DNA of 64,000 bases from the NCBI GenBank assembly GCA_964625335.1, contig CAZVBE010000010.1:9974-73973 (forward strand). Direction: 5' to 3'. Positions within the stretch are counted from its first letter, which is position 1. The number at the start of each line of letters is the position of its first letter. Under the pieces are notes generated by a model that did not search any database, was not told the DNA's origin, and worked only from the letters and a program-made list of their open reading frames with translations. Positions 35,358 to 43,240 of this stretch are shown here, in pieces. The stretch is from CAZGUG01 sp964625335. Its GTDB lineage: Bacteria > Bacillota > Clostridia > Ch29. A program made the position numbers and the translations under genes.

Positions 35358-36656
35358 TTAGGTAATTGCATAATTATTAAAATCTAGTATGTCTTCAAAA
35401 TTATTATCACAACCTGGTATCAATTTAACTTTTAAAATATCACCAGTTTCTAATACATTTATCTTGTTTTTTAAAACATCAATATTATCGAATGTTGCTG
35501 ATTTCAGCACCCTAGTTAGGCTAGGAACTTCAAACCTTTCATCAAAAATTATTATCTCTATTTTTGCCCTCAACACTATCTCGAAAGGTATCTCATTAAT
35601 ACTTTTCCAAAAATCCATACTCTCTTGAACGAGTTCAATTTCGTTCGTAAAATCCTTCCATTTACCGATTACTTTTCCATCTCTAATTCCAGTTGCTAAA
35701 TACTCTACACTATTGAAATCATCTTGGTCAATATACTTAGGAATTTTAATCTTCCTTCTATATTTCTCTTCAATTACTATAATATTTTCTAGGAACTTAA
35801 TTTCTTCCTGAATACTATTGAATCCACTTTTATAATTAACATTATCTAACACACCTGATGCCATAACGATATTTTTTTCAAGCGATATTATGCTCAGTTT
35901 ATTTCCTTTACCAGCTTGTTCAATAAACTTCAGAAATTTTAGTGTGGCTTTTTTGTCACTATCTTCTTCATCATTTATCGAAAGATTTAGAACGATCTTC
36001 TTTAATCTTAGATTTAAAACTAATTCAATACAAAGGTTTGTCTTTTGCTCGATATTTGACATAAATATTTCACTATTGTCACTAATTTTAGTAGTTCTTA
36101 ATAGTACATAATCAAATGATTCTTCTGAATCTTCTGTTGCTATCCGATATGGCTTTGCTGCCGGAAATTGCTTAGGTTTTATTTTCCATTTACCTCCTGG
36201 AATATCTAAAATTGTAGTTATTTCATCTTGATAGGGATCCTCAACTTCACCTAGCATTTTTTTTAATTCAACCATATCTATCTCTATATCTGTTTGAGTT
36301 CTATATGAATAACTTAGCAATTCATTAAGATTTCTAAAACCATAATACTTAGTTGGAATATTGAACTTTCCTTTTAATAATGGTGGATATTTTTTTAATG
36401 CATGTTTAGATGCTGGTTTGCTGTAAGGGATTTCTTTGTCAAAAATTTTCTTAATCTCAATACTATAATCAGGATAATATGGGTGATATGTACCTAGTAT
36501 TTTGTTTTGTTGTTTTAATAAATCAATAGCCCCAGTAATATCTCCATTTTTCATCATTTTGTGTATTTCATCTATAGTACTATTCTTAATAATTGTACAG
36601 TTTTGAAGCATATCCCCGTCAACTTGATTGACTTTTTGAATATTTATTTCACTCAT
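35358..36656 (-). CDS. hypothetical protein with N-terminal GDMxQN motif
   Basis: Unrecognized 432-residue protein. The N-terminus (residues 5-24) has the pattern N-I-Q-K-x3-V-x-G-D-M-x-Q-N-x2-I-x-K, repeated at the C-terminus of the small membrane protein encoded just upstream. A short helical segment follows (IDEIHKMMKNGDITGAIDLL, then NKILG), resembling effector-associated helical segments, then a mixed alpha/beta region with no catalytic motif I can name. The frame is open from 36710, but AGAGGTGA places the start at the ATG at 36656. That ribosome site lies in the last codons of the upstream gene, and the gap between stop and ATG is 4 bases. Confidence 0.75.
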   Translation of the reverse strand: MSEINIQKVNQVDGDMLQNCTIIKNSTIDEIHKMMKNGDITGAIDLLKQQNKILGTYHPYYPDYSIEIKKIFDKEIPYSKPASKHALKKYPPLLKGKFNIPTKYYGFRNLNELLSYSYRTQTDIEIDMVELKKMLGEVEDPYQDEITTILDIPGGKWKIKPKQFPAAKPYRIATEDSEESFDYVLLRTTKISDNSEIFMSNIEQKTNLCIELVLNLRLKKIVLNLSINDEEDSDKKATLKFLKFIEQAGKGNKLSIISLEKNIVMASGVLDNVNYKSGFNSIQEEIKFLENIIVIEEKYRRKIKIPKYIDQDDFNSVEYLATGIRDGKVIGKWKDFTNEIELVQESMDFWKSINEIPFEIVLRAKIEIIIFDERFEVPSLTRVLKSATFDNIDVLKNKINVLETGDILKVKLIPGCDNNFEDILDFNNYAIT

Positions 36657-36660
36657 GTTT

Positions 36661-36846
36661 TCACCTCTTGTATATTTTGGGGTTTTGATACATATCACCA
36701 TGCACTTCATGTGATTTTTGAATATTTTTTACTTTCTTGCCTGTAAAAAACCCTCCAATAAAAGAAGCAAATATACTAATAACAAATGCGCCTAAGGTCG
36801 TTGATGGATCAATTAAGTTGCCAAATTGCTGAAACAGATTATCCAT
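36661..36846 (-). CDS. small single-pass membrane protein with C-terminal GDMxQN motif
   Basis: A 61-residue protein with one hydrophobic helix (~residues 17-35, with a GG pair) and a basic KK-K stretch, then a polar tail (41-60). The tail shares 12 of 20 positions with the N-terminus of the protein encoded immediately downstream. A GGAGGATGA ribosome site precedes the ATG. The layout of a short membrane segment with a V-x-G-D-x2-Q tail resembles small effectors that carry bacterial amyloid-signalling motifs. Function is inferred only. Confidence 0.75.
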   Translation of the reverse strand: MDNLFQQFGNLIDPSTTLGAFVISIFASFIGGFFTGKKVKNIQKSHEVHGDMYQNPKIYKR

Positions 36847-36936
36847 AGTTCATCCTCCAATATGATTATAATTCTGAACTTCATTGCAATCTCTAATCCA
36901 GCGCTAGAACAAGCGGTATCTCCTGCGACCAATTTC

Positions 36937-37076
36937 ATTTAACGTCTATCACTCGTGACGTCCGCCAGCCTTTGATAGCTCTTATTTTTGACTGGTGGAT
37001 GTGGGCAGAATGACCTCCTGATCAACTCCAGAGCCTTTCCCCCTGCTGTGCCACTTGCACGAGCGCTTTGTTATGC
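36937..37076 (-). repeat. attC-like 140-bp imperfect palindrome
   Basis: Read on the minus strand it begins GCATAAC (37076-37070) and ends GTTAAAT (36943-36937), matching the GTTRRRY R' box, with AAC/GTT pairing at the ends. Inside, CGCTCGTG pairs with CACGAGTG (one G-T), then CAGC/GCTG and GCTCT/AGAGC pair with near-equal spacers, forming one long imperfect hairpin. It begins 11 bases after the stop of the 213-residue gene, the usual attC place. The R'' box departs from RYYYAAC at one position. No integron integrase is in the window. Confidence 0.45.
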
Positions 37077-37086
37077 TATGAAAGGA

Positions 37087-37728
37087 TTAATCTTTTTTAT
37101 TCCAAAAACTTTTCTTTTCTATCAGTGGGTCTGAGAAAACCCCAAAAATTATTCCCAGCGTTCCAATTAAAAATTGAATGTCATGAAAACAATCCGATTG
37201 ACAACTAATATATTGTGATATAAATTGAGCTAGCGAAAGTAACAAAACACTCAAAATAGCTAACATGAGATTCTGTTGAGCTCTGTAAATGTAGTATAGT
37301 TTTTGAGTATTAACGGGTATTAACTGATTGTATTCCCATATTTTCCATTTAACTTCGTAGGCAAGTGCATCTATTAGTTCGAGTTCTTGTATATCATTCA
37401 CCATTTGTGGAGTTAGTCGTTTGTGATGTACTACTCTAAAACTTGCCAACGTATAGAAAGTTGATTTTGCAAAGAATATTATGGTCGTAGTATATAAAAC
37501 TCTAATTAATACAATTATAGGACTTGATAATACTCCAATGCTTGTACTGAATCCCAAAATCACACTTGCTCCAATAGTAATAAAGGGTATTAAAATATTA
37601 GCACGTGTCTCTGCTGATGCTCCTCTCGTTCTTTCCAATTCTAAGTGTTCATTAATTATGTAGAGAGACCTTTGTAAAACATCTAAATCTCTTGATATTA
37701 TATTTTTGGTATCTATTCTATAGTCCAT
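37087..37728 (-). CDS. four-helix membrane protein of the graspetide operon
   Basis: A 213-residue protein with four predicted membrane helices (~45-60, 71-87, 154-173, 184-200). A charged N-terminal helix carries LELERTRGASAETRANIL just before the first, and a soluble helical segment (~98-150) separates the pairs. The N-terminal pattern is reminiscent of small helical membrane effectors with a conserved Glu/Arg before helix 1, but no family is assigned. Its ATG overlaps the ATP-grasp stop by one base (TAATG), so it belongs to the same transcript. Roles in self-immunity, export or as a membrane-acting partner are all possible. Confidence 0.8.
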   Translation of the reverse strand: MDYRIDTKNIISRDLDVLQRSLYIINEHLELERTRGASAETRANILIPFITIGASVILGFSTSIGVLSSPIIVLIRVLYTTTIIFFAKSTFYTLASFRVVHHKRLTPQMVNDIQELELIDALAYEVKWKIWEYNQLIPVNTQKLYYIYRAQQNLMLAILSVLLLSLAQFISQYISCQSDCFHDIQFLIGTLGIIFGVFSDPLIEKKSFWNKKD

Positions 37729-38699
37729 TAAATCGCTCCCCTCGTTAGAAAGTTTATAATAGTATCACGAAGGGGATATCCAAGCTTTTCTTCAATCCAT
37801 GCCCATTGCCCACTTGGGTTCATTTCAAGAAATACATATTCACCATCTACTGTATAAACCATATCGATTGCAGAGAAAGATAAATTGAAATATGTAGTAA
37901 TTTCTATACACTTCTGAATTATATCGTCAGGTAATACAATCCTTTCATGTCTCAAATCAAAATTTTCGGATAAGTCCCAAGCTCTCCAATCAACCTTGCT
38001 AGCTTGGTGTTCTTGCGAAAATAATGCAGTAGAGAATACATCATTACCAATTACTGTTATCCTAATATCATACTTTTTCTCAAGTTTTTTCTGGTAAATT
38101 GCTGGGATACTAGCAAACTCGTCCAATTTTGCTATATCACTAAGAGTGATTTCATTCGTCAAAGCTACTTTTATTCTGTTTTTGTATTCATAGAATCCAT
38201 GTTTAACCGCTTTAATAATAATGGGTTTATTTTTTTCATAGAAATCCCTTATGTAACTTTTACTAGTGGAAACCAATGTGTTAGGAATATTAAACCCTAA
38301 GCTTTGTGCAACCTTTAATTGTTCAATTTTATTTCTTGCTAAATAAAGGAATTTCGGATTATTCATCCATATGGTATTATTAAATAACCTCCAAAGACCA
38401 CTTAATGTTTCAGTTATTTCTCTTTGGGCAAATCCAAGATCATTATCCTGTATTTCTGAACTAAGTATTGGTGGAATTGGGCGTCTAAAGTAAACCCCCT
38501 CCACTTCATCTAAACACAAGATATCATTCATGTATTGTATTAAAGCTTTTTGTTTCGAATTTGAAATTTCAATATTAATCAGTGCCTTATGATAATAGTC
38601 ATCAGTATTAAATCTATAAAATGGTATTTTACGTTCAACTAATCTTATAATTAAGTAATCAGAGGTTAAATCTGATTTATTAGTAATTATTAGTAGCAT
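37728..38699 (-). CDS. ATP-grasp graspetide synthetase (MvdD-like ribosomal peptide maturase)
   Basis: ATP-grasp ligase that activates Asp/Glu side chains and joins them to Ser/Thr (esters) or Lys (amides) of a precursor peptide. The 323-residue product shows YFRRP (~70-74) after the N-terminal domain, IIIKAVKHGFYEY in the ATP lid region, a DIRITVIG strand, and the metal/ATP motif LEMNPSGQWAW (~291-301), all characteristic of MvdD-type peptide maturases. Length is typical. It overlaps the precursor by 10 bases upstream and the membrane gene by one base downstream. Only one ligase is present, which suggests ester formation only. Confidence 0.9.
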   Translation of the reverse strand: MLLIITNKSDLTSDYLIIRLVERKIPFYRFNTDDYYHKALINIEISNSKQKALIQYMNDILCLDEVEGVYFRRPIPPILSSEIQDNDLGFAQREITETLSGLWRLFNNTIWMNNPKFLYLARNKIEQLKVAQSLGFNIPNTLVSTSKSYIRDFYEKNKPIIIKAVKHGFYEYKNRIKVALTNEITLSDIAKLDEFASIPAIYQKKLEKKYDIRITVIGNDVFSTALFSQEHQASKVDWRAWDLSENFDLRHERIVLPDDIIQKCIEITTYFNLSFSAIDMVYTVDGEYVFLEMNPSGQWAWIEEKLGYPLRDTIINFLTRGAI

Positions 38700-38902
38700 A
38701 GATCATCATCCGGATCATCATCTGATGGCCATTTCATAGTCTTAGAATGTGTTGGTCCAGATGATTCCATTAATACTGTGGGGATACTTCTTTCTCTATC
38801 ATATGTTAGATTGATATGTTGGATATAATTATAGCTTGTTACTGGTATAATTTCTGTCTCGTATTCCTCAGCTTTACTTAATAGAAACACTCTTTTCTTC
38901 AT
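38690..38902 (-). CDS. microviridin-like graspetide precursor peptide
   Basis: A 70-residue peptide with a leader (~1-45, two Tyr/Ile-rich segments) and an acidic C-terminal core T55-M-K-W-P-S-D-D-D-P-D-D-D-L-C-Y70. The core fits the microviridin signature T-x-K-[YFW]-P-S-D. T55 and S60 align with the ester donors, and D61 and D63 with the acceptors. The position of the lactam Glu is Pro64. The leader lacks the PFFARFL recognition motif of cyanobacterial microviridins. The frame is open from 38914, but the ATG at 38902 lies 7 bases after GGTG. It overlaps the synthetase gene. Confidence 0.85.
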   Translation of the reverse strand: MKKRVFLLSKAEEYETEIIPVTSYNYIQHINLTYDRERSIPTVLMESSGPTHSKTMKWPSDDDPDDDLCY

Positions 38903-39410
38903 TTTTATCACCATCCATGTATAGGATCATTCTTTCACATAGCTATAGTATCATCGACTATATGCCGTAAAAAGCTCTTATAAGTTGAATTAGCGATACT
39001 ATGTCGGGAATACTTACTTTAGATCTCCATCTATGAATAACAATAAGGACTTTTTTCAATAATATCTCAATGAGTTTCCATAATCATTTGTATCACTTTA
39101 CTTTCTCAATAATTTCTTTGTTTAGTCTCGATTATCCTCTATTAATCATATATACATCCAGTGGATATTCCAACCGAATATTATACTTTTTCGATACACC
39201 CATCCCAATTATATCACATAATTTCCCATAATAGGCTTTGTGATGCAAGTAATTTACATATAGTTCAAATAAAACCTTCTCTTTATAAAACATATATAAT
39301 ATGTATAGATGTTAAAATGCTACATTTTGCATAGACCTCTTTTTTCTATATTGTTGTCAGGTTGTCGCCAAATAAAAAAAGCCGCATTGTTGAAACCTTG
39401 GTTTTACCGG

Positions 39411-39436
39411 TATGCCTGGCGGGTTTCGAACCTACG
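39411..39436 (-). other. tRNA 3'-end-like fragment
   Basis: On the minus strand, GTAGG-TTCGAAA-CCCGC (39435-39419) resembles a T-arm with one stem mismatch, followed by CAGGCATA like an acceptor 3' strand. No matching 5' half (ATGCCTG) lies upstream, so it is not an intact tRNA. Such 3' fragments are left at attachment sites when elements integrate into tRNA genes. Confidence 0.35.
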
Positions 39437-39777
39437 GCCTTTTGGTATTTTAGTAAGTCCGTAATCTAAGTTAAATGACTGGTGTTTTACCCAGTTACTC
39501 ATAATACATCTGTCATCGCCGGAGTGTAATTGAGCCCCTTTCGGTCAAATACAACCTGAAGTTGATATGCGTGAATAATATTGATTTTTTTAGAAGTCTG
39601 AAATACAATATAATACTAAACGGAGGCAGAGGATTATGTAAATATTTCGGATATTAAGAACAAACTTGCTCAAATATGCAATGGCACCAAAATGGACTTT
39701 TGAAACGGAATGTTTGATGATATTAATTGCAAAAAATATGAACTTTATTTTTATATTTTATAACATCAAAAACATAA

Positions 39778-39807
39778 TAAAGTCTACTCATCCAGAAGTA
39801 GACTTTA
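39778..39807. repeat. 11-bp stem hairpin in the island border region
   Basis: TAAAGTCTACT (39778-39788) pairs perfectly with AGTAGACTTTA (39797-39807). No clear T run on either side, so terminator function is uncertain. Confidence 0.5.
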
Positions 39808-39875
39808 TCAAAAATTGTTAGAATTCATCAACGTTTCATAAGAGTATTTTTAAAATACATATTTTTTGAGTTTAT

Positions 39876-39911
39876 GATAAAAAGGATGCCTCCGAATAAA
39901 AAGGCATCCTT
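39876..39911 (-). terminator. terminator after ahcY
   Basis: Minus-strand hairpin with a perfect 10-bp stem (39902-39911 with 39882-39891) followed by TTTTTAT. It is about 80 bases past the ahcY stop. Confidence 0.85.
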
Positions 39912-39990
39912 CTCCCCTGTCCTCTTATATGAAACTGGCATCATTAAAACCTTATCTCATCAGTTTTCCCCCAAGATTATTGAAGTTTCA

Positions 39991-41235
39991 TTATTTCCAG
40001 CTGTGCAGGTATTTTACCTGGCTGCTGTCAAGGCGGTCTATCTTCAAACCCATGCCCTCCAGCTTCATAAGGGCCACCCTGTGGTCTATATCCCCGGGTA
40101 TTTCGTATACCCTGTTTGAAAGCCTTCCGCTGTTTTCCAATATGTATTTACCGCCAAGGGCCTGTATACCAAAACTCATATCCATAATTTCTATGGGATG
40201 TCCGTCCCCTGCTGCAAGGTTTACCAGCCTTCCCTCCCCCAGCAGGAATATATTTTTCCCGTCCTTCAATTTAAAAGCTTCTATATTTGGTTTTACAGAC
40301 TTTCTTTCAACACACAGGGCTTCAAGCTCTGATATATCAATTTCCACGTTAAAGTGTCCGGCATTGGCCAATACGGCACCATCCTTCATGGATGGGAAAT
40401 GCTCCCTGTTAATCACCCCGCTGCACCCTGTAACCGTTATAAAGAAATCCCCCAGGGCTGCAGCCTGCTCCATGGTCATTACCCTGTGCCCATCCATGGC
40501 AGCCTCCAGGGCCCTTATCGGGTCAACTTCACATACTATAACCCTGGCGCCCAATCCCTGGGCCCTTGCTGCCACCCCTTTTCCACACCATCCATAGCCC
40601 GCCGTCACTACGTTTTTACCATTTATCTGAAGATTTGTTGTTCTCATTATTCCATCCCATACCGACTGTCCGGTACCATAACGATTGTCAAACAGGTGCT
40701 TGCAGTAGGCGTTGTTTACCGCCAGCATCGGAACCTTAAGGTCACCCTTTTCTTCCATAGCCATAAGCCTTAATACGCCGGTTGTGGTTTCTTCGCAGCC
40801 CCCCATCACATTAACCCGCAGGTCCTCCCTTTGGGTATGCAGCATATGCATGAGGTCTCCTCCGTCGTCTATTACAATATGGGGTTTTGCTGACAGGGTG
40901 TATTCTATATGCTGCCGGTATTCCTCCGGAGTTGCTCCGTGCCATGCATACACATTGAGCCCTTGCTCGGCCAGGGCTGCTGCTACATCATCCTGGGTCG
41001 ACAGAGGATTGCTCCCGGTAATATAAACCACTGCTCCCCCTGCTTTAAGGACCAGCGCAAGGTAAGCGGTCTTTGCCTCAAGATGCACTGATATGGCCAC
41101 CCTTATGTCCTTAAAGGGCTTGTCCCTCTCAAATTCCCTTTTAATGCCATTTAACACCGGCATGAAATTCTTCGCCCAGTCTATCTTCTTTCTGCCGCTT
41201 TCCGCAAGGCTAATATCCCTTATAACACTTTCCAT
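39991..41235 (-). CDS. ahcY: adenosylhomocysteinase
   Basis: NAD-dependent enzyme that cleaves S-adenosylhomocysteine to homocysteine and adenosine in the methyl cycle. It shows the substrate-site segment LAVNNAYCKHLFDNRYGTGQ, Rossmann motif GYGWCGKGVAARAQGLGA and VDVEI-like/GHFNVEID regions. 414 residues is the short form found in Thermotoga-like bacteria and archaea. The C-terminal end (HSWK) differs from the usual KYRY end of the long form. GGGGAGGT precedes the ATG. It probably shares a transcript with the Cys-rich small gene upstream. Confidence 0.92.
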   Translation of the reverse strand: MESVIRDISLAESGRKKIDWAKNFMPVLNGIKREFERDKPFKDIRVAISVHLEAKTAYLALVLKAGGAVVYITGSNPLSTQDDVAAALAEQGLNVYAWHGATPEEYRQHIEYTLSAKPHIVIDDGGDLMHMLHTQREDLRVNVMGGCEETTTGVLRLMAMEEKGDLKVPMLAVNNAYCKHLFDNRYGTGQSVWDGIMRTTNLQINGKNVVTAGYGWCGKGVAARAQGLGARVIVCEVDPIRALEAAMDGHRVMTMEQAAALGDFFITVTGCSGVINREHFPSMKDGAVLANAGHFNVEIDISELEALCVERKSVKPNIEAFKLKDGKNIFLLGEGRLVNLAAGDGHPIEIMDMSFGIQALGGKYILENSGRLSNRVYEIPGDIDHRVALMKLEGMGLKIDRLDSSQVKYLHSWK

Positions 41236-41259
41236 AGAATTACCTCCCCTATTACCCTA

Positions 41260-41421
41260 CTATTCGTCCATTATTTCATCAATTTCCACGGATATATAAT
41301 CGGCATCCCGGTCAATGCAACGGCAGCAGTTATCGCAAATTTTACCGCTGTCAAGGTCGCATATCAAGCACTTACCGCAGTCGTTACAGGGTCTGTCTTC
41401 CAAAACGCACTGCTTTATCAT
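41260..41421 (-). CDS. small cysteine-rich protein upstream of ahcY
   Basis: A 53-residue acidic protein with CNDCGKCLICD and CDNCCRC, nine cysteines in all, suggesting a zinc or Fe-S site. It begins MIKQC from the ATG at 41421; an in-frame TTG at 41457 would add 12 residues but lacks a ribosome site. Only a weak AAAGAG precedes the ATG. It lies 24 bases before ahcY on the same strand. No family name recognized. Confidence 0.6.
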   Translation of the reverse strand: MIKQCVLEDRPCNDCGKCLICDLDSGKICDNCCRCIDRDADYISVEIDEIMDE

Positions 41422-41630
41422 TGTATCAACTCTTTCTTTTTCTTTTATTATATCCAATAATTCGTAATTTTTGTAGCATAATTTGTATTGCTGCCCTCCC
41501 CCGTTGCATCCGGGACTGAGTATTCCATGGCCCCGGTTATTGTAAATTGATATAAAAAGGAAAGAATAAAAATATATGGGGTTGCAAAAAATACCTGCAG
41601 CTAATAAAATGTATATGCGCAGATAAATTA

Positions 41631-41790
41631 CTCCGTTAGGTGAGGTTCCTATACAAATATATGCTACTGCCCGGAAACATCGAAAGATGCCAATGGGTTA
41701 GCAGGTACTGCCGGAATAAGGTTTTACCTAATGTAGCTGGGTTTGAACCCTAAGTTGTATAGTGCCAAAGCTCAACGAGTGGGGATCGGG
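41631..41790 (+). ncRNA. M-box (ykoK) magnesium riboswitch
   Basis: The leader closely matches the M-box consensus: GTTAGGTGAGGTTCCTATAC at 41635-41654, CTACTGCCCGGAAA, GCCAATGGGTTAGCAG, AAGGTTTTACCTAATG, AGCTGGGTTTGAACCC and the end GTGCCAAAGCTCAACGA. M-box RNAs fold on binding Mg2+ and stop transcription of magnesium uptake genes. It lies directly before mgtE, with a terminator between. Clear identification from sequence likeness. Confidence 0.93.
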
Positions 41791-41822
41791 CAGCACCGTT
41801 TATAATGCCTTGGATTTGATTC

Positions 41823-41852
41823 GCCCTTCCCGCTTTTGTGAAGGGCTTTAAT
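41823..41852 (+). terminator. expression-platform terminator of the M-box
   Basis: GCCCTTC/GAAGGGC stem (41823-41829, 41840-41846) followed by TTTAAT, between the aptamer and the mgtE ribosome site. Confidence 0.75.
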
Positions 41853-41872
41853 ATATTACGGGGAGGGATAAT

Positions 41873-43210
41873 ATGACACTGCAGCTTAAAGAACTAATAA
41901 GCAGTAAAAATCTTCAGGCAGCAAAAAAAGAGCTGGTAAACATGCAGACAGCGGATATAGCAGACATAATAAATGGTTTGGACACCAAGGACAGCCTTCT
42001 TCTGTTTCGCTTGCTTGATAAGGAGATGGCTGCAGAGGTATTTTCCCATCTATCTCCGAATAAACAGTCTGAACTGTCGGTACGGATTCGGGAAAACGAG
42101 CTAAAATCGATTATTGAAGACCTGTACTTTGACGATATGATAGATTACCTGGAAGAAATGCCGGCGGATGTGGTAAAAAGGATACTTCAGAATACCAGCG
42201 AATCGAAGAGAAATCTTATAAACCAGTTTCTAAACTATCCGGATAATTCTGCAGGAAGTATAATGACACTGGAATACGTGGAATTTCAAGCCGATATGAC
42301 GGTAGAGACAGCTTTAAACCATATAAGAAACACCGGCCCCGACAAAGAAACGGTATATACCTGCTATGTGGTTGACAACAACAAAACCCTGGAAGGAATA
42401 GTGTCCCTCAAGGACCTGGTGTTGGCCGAGCCCGGCCTGCTGGTCAGGGATATAATGAACAGCAATATAATACATGTAACTACCTACAGCGACCAGGAGG
42501 AGGCAGCAACGGTTTTCAAGAAATACGACCTGTTGACCGTTCCTGTGGTGGACCAGCAAAACCGGCTTGTCGGAATAATAACCATAGACGATATTATAGA
42601 TGTCATAGACGAAGAGAACACAGAGGATTTTCACAGGATGGCTGCCATTCAGCCCTCGGATGAGGGATATCTTTCGATAGGAATATTCAACCTCGCAAAA
42701 AAAAGAATACTCTGGCTTCTTATATTAATGATTTCGGCCACCATTTCGGGCAATATTATAAGAAAATATGATGACCTTCTTCAATCCATGGTTATTCTTG
42801 CGGCTTTTATTCCCAGGCTTATGGATACCGGCGGAAATGCCGGTTCGCAGTCATCAACCCTGATTATCAGAAGCATTGCCCTTGGTGAAGTCAAGGCCAG
42901 AGACCTTTTAAGGGTAATGTGGAAGGAAATCAGGGTAAGCATTATTGTTGGACTGACCCTTGGAGTGTTTAATTTCCTTCAAATATTTATGCTTGGTTAT
43001 GGAGACCTTTGGATTGCCCTTACCGTTTCTCTGACCCTTTTTATAACGATAATTACGGCTAAAATAATAGGAGGAGCACTGCCCCTTATAGCAAAGAGCA
43101 CGGGCATAGATCCTGCTATCATGGCAAGTCCCCTTATTACAACCATAGCCGATGCGGTGGCCTTATTAAGCTATTTTGCCATAGCATCCTGGCTGATAGG
43201 AATAGGATAA
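41873..43210 (+). CDS. mgtE: magnesium transporter MgtE
   Basis: Mg2+ channel of 445 residues. It has the N-terminal superhelical MgtE_N domain (~15-125), tandem CBS domains (~135-250) that sense cytoplasmic Mg2+, and five C-terminal membrane helices with the conserved PRLMDTGGNAGSQSSTLIIRS pore region (Mg2+ selectivity Asp and Asn). GGGGAGG precedes the ATG. Controlled by the M-box upstream. All domains intact. Confidence 0.96.
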   Translation: MTLQLKELISSKNLQAAKKELVNMQTADIADIINGLDTKDSLLLFRLLDKEMAAEVFSHLSPNKQSELSVRIRENELKSIIEDLYFDDMIDYLEEMPADVVKRILQNTSESKRNLINQFLNYPDNSAGSIMTLEYVEFQADMTVETALNHIRNTGPDKETVYTCYVVDNNKTLEGIVSLKDLVLAEPGLLVRDIMNSNIIHVTTYSDQEEAATVFKKYDLLTVPVVDQQNRLVGIITIDDIIDVIDEENTEDFHRMAAIQPSDEGYLSIGIFNLAKKRILWLLILMISATISGNIIRKYDDLLQSMVILAAFIPRLMDTGGNAGSQSSTLIIRSIALGEVKARDLLRVMWKEIRVSIIVGLTLGVFNFLQIFMLGYGDLWIALTVSLTLFITIITAKIIGGALPLIAKSTGIDPAIMASPLITTIADAVALLSYFAIASWLIGIG

Positions 43211-43240
43211 AAGCTCAGACGTATATCGTTTGGGTGTTAT

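Larger units (their letters stand above)
34551..39860. other. AT-rich accessory island
   Basis: Between the tyrosine recombinase and ahcY the sequence becomes clearly richer in A and T. All genes lie on the minus strand, and the products are not housekeeping proteins: a zinc-ribbon fragment, a two-gene motif-sharing module and a graspetide operon. Two short GC-richer palindromic patches (35085-35300, 36937-37076) and a tRNA-like T-arm fragment (~39411-39436) lie at gene borders. Together these suggest horizontal acquisition. The exact ends are not defined. Confidence 0.55.
38915..39881. other. long AT-rich gene-free stretch
   Basis: No complete gene is seen. It should hold the promoter for the graspetide operon, but none is clear. 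Contents: a minus-strand tRNA-like T-arm fragment (~39411-39436), an ACTGG/CCAGT hairpin (39478-39495), a short plus-strand open stretch at ~39620-39770 interrupted by one stop that reads like a gene remnant (…NISDIKNKLAQICNG…), and an 11-bp stem hairpin at 39778-39807. Confidence 0.5.

Noticed and set aside
39400..39500. Intact tRNA gene on the minus strand
   Set aside because: Only a T-arm and acceptor-like 3' strand can be folded. The matching 5' acceptor strand, D-arm and anticodon arm are missing.
39929..41026. Several plus-strand open frames opposite ahcY
   Set aside because: They are the complement of a highly conserved enzyme gene, with Ser/Pro/Leu-rich shadow composition and no ribosome sites.
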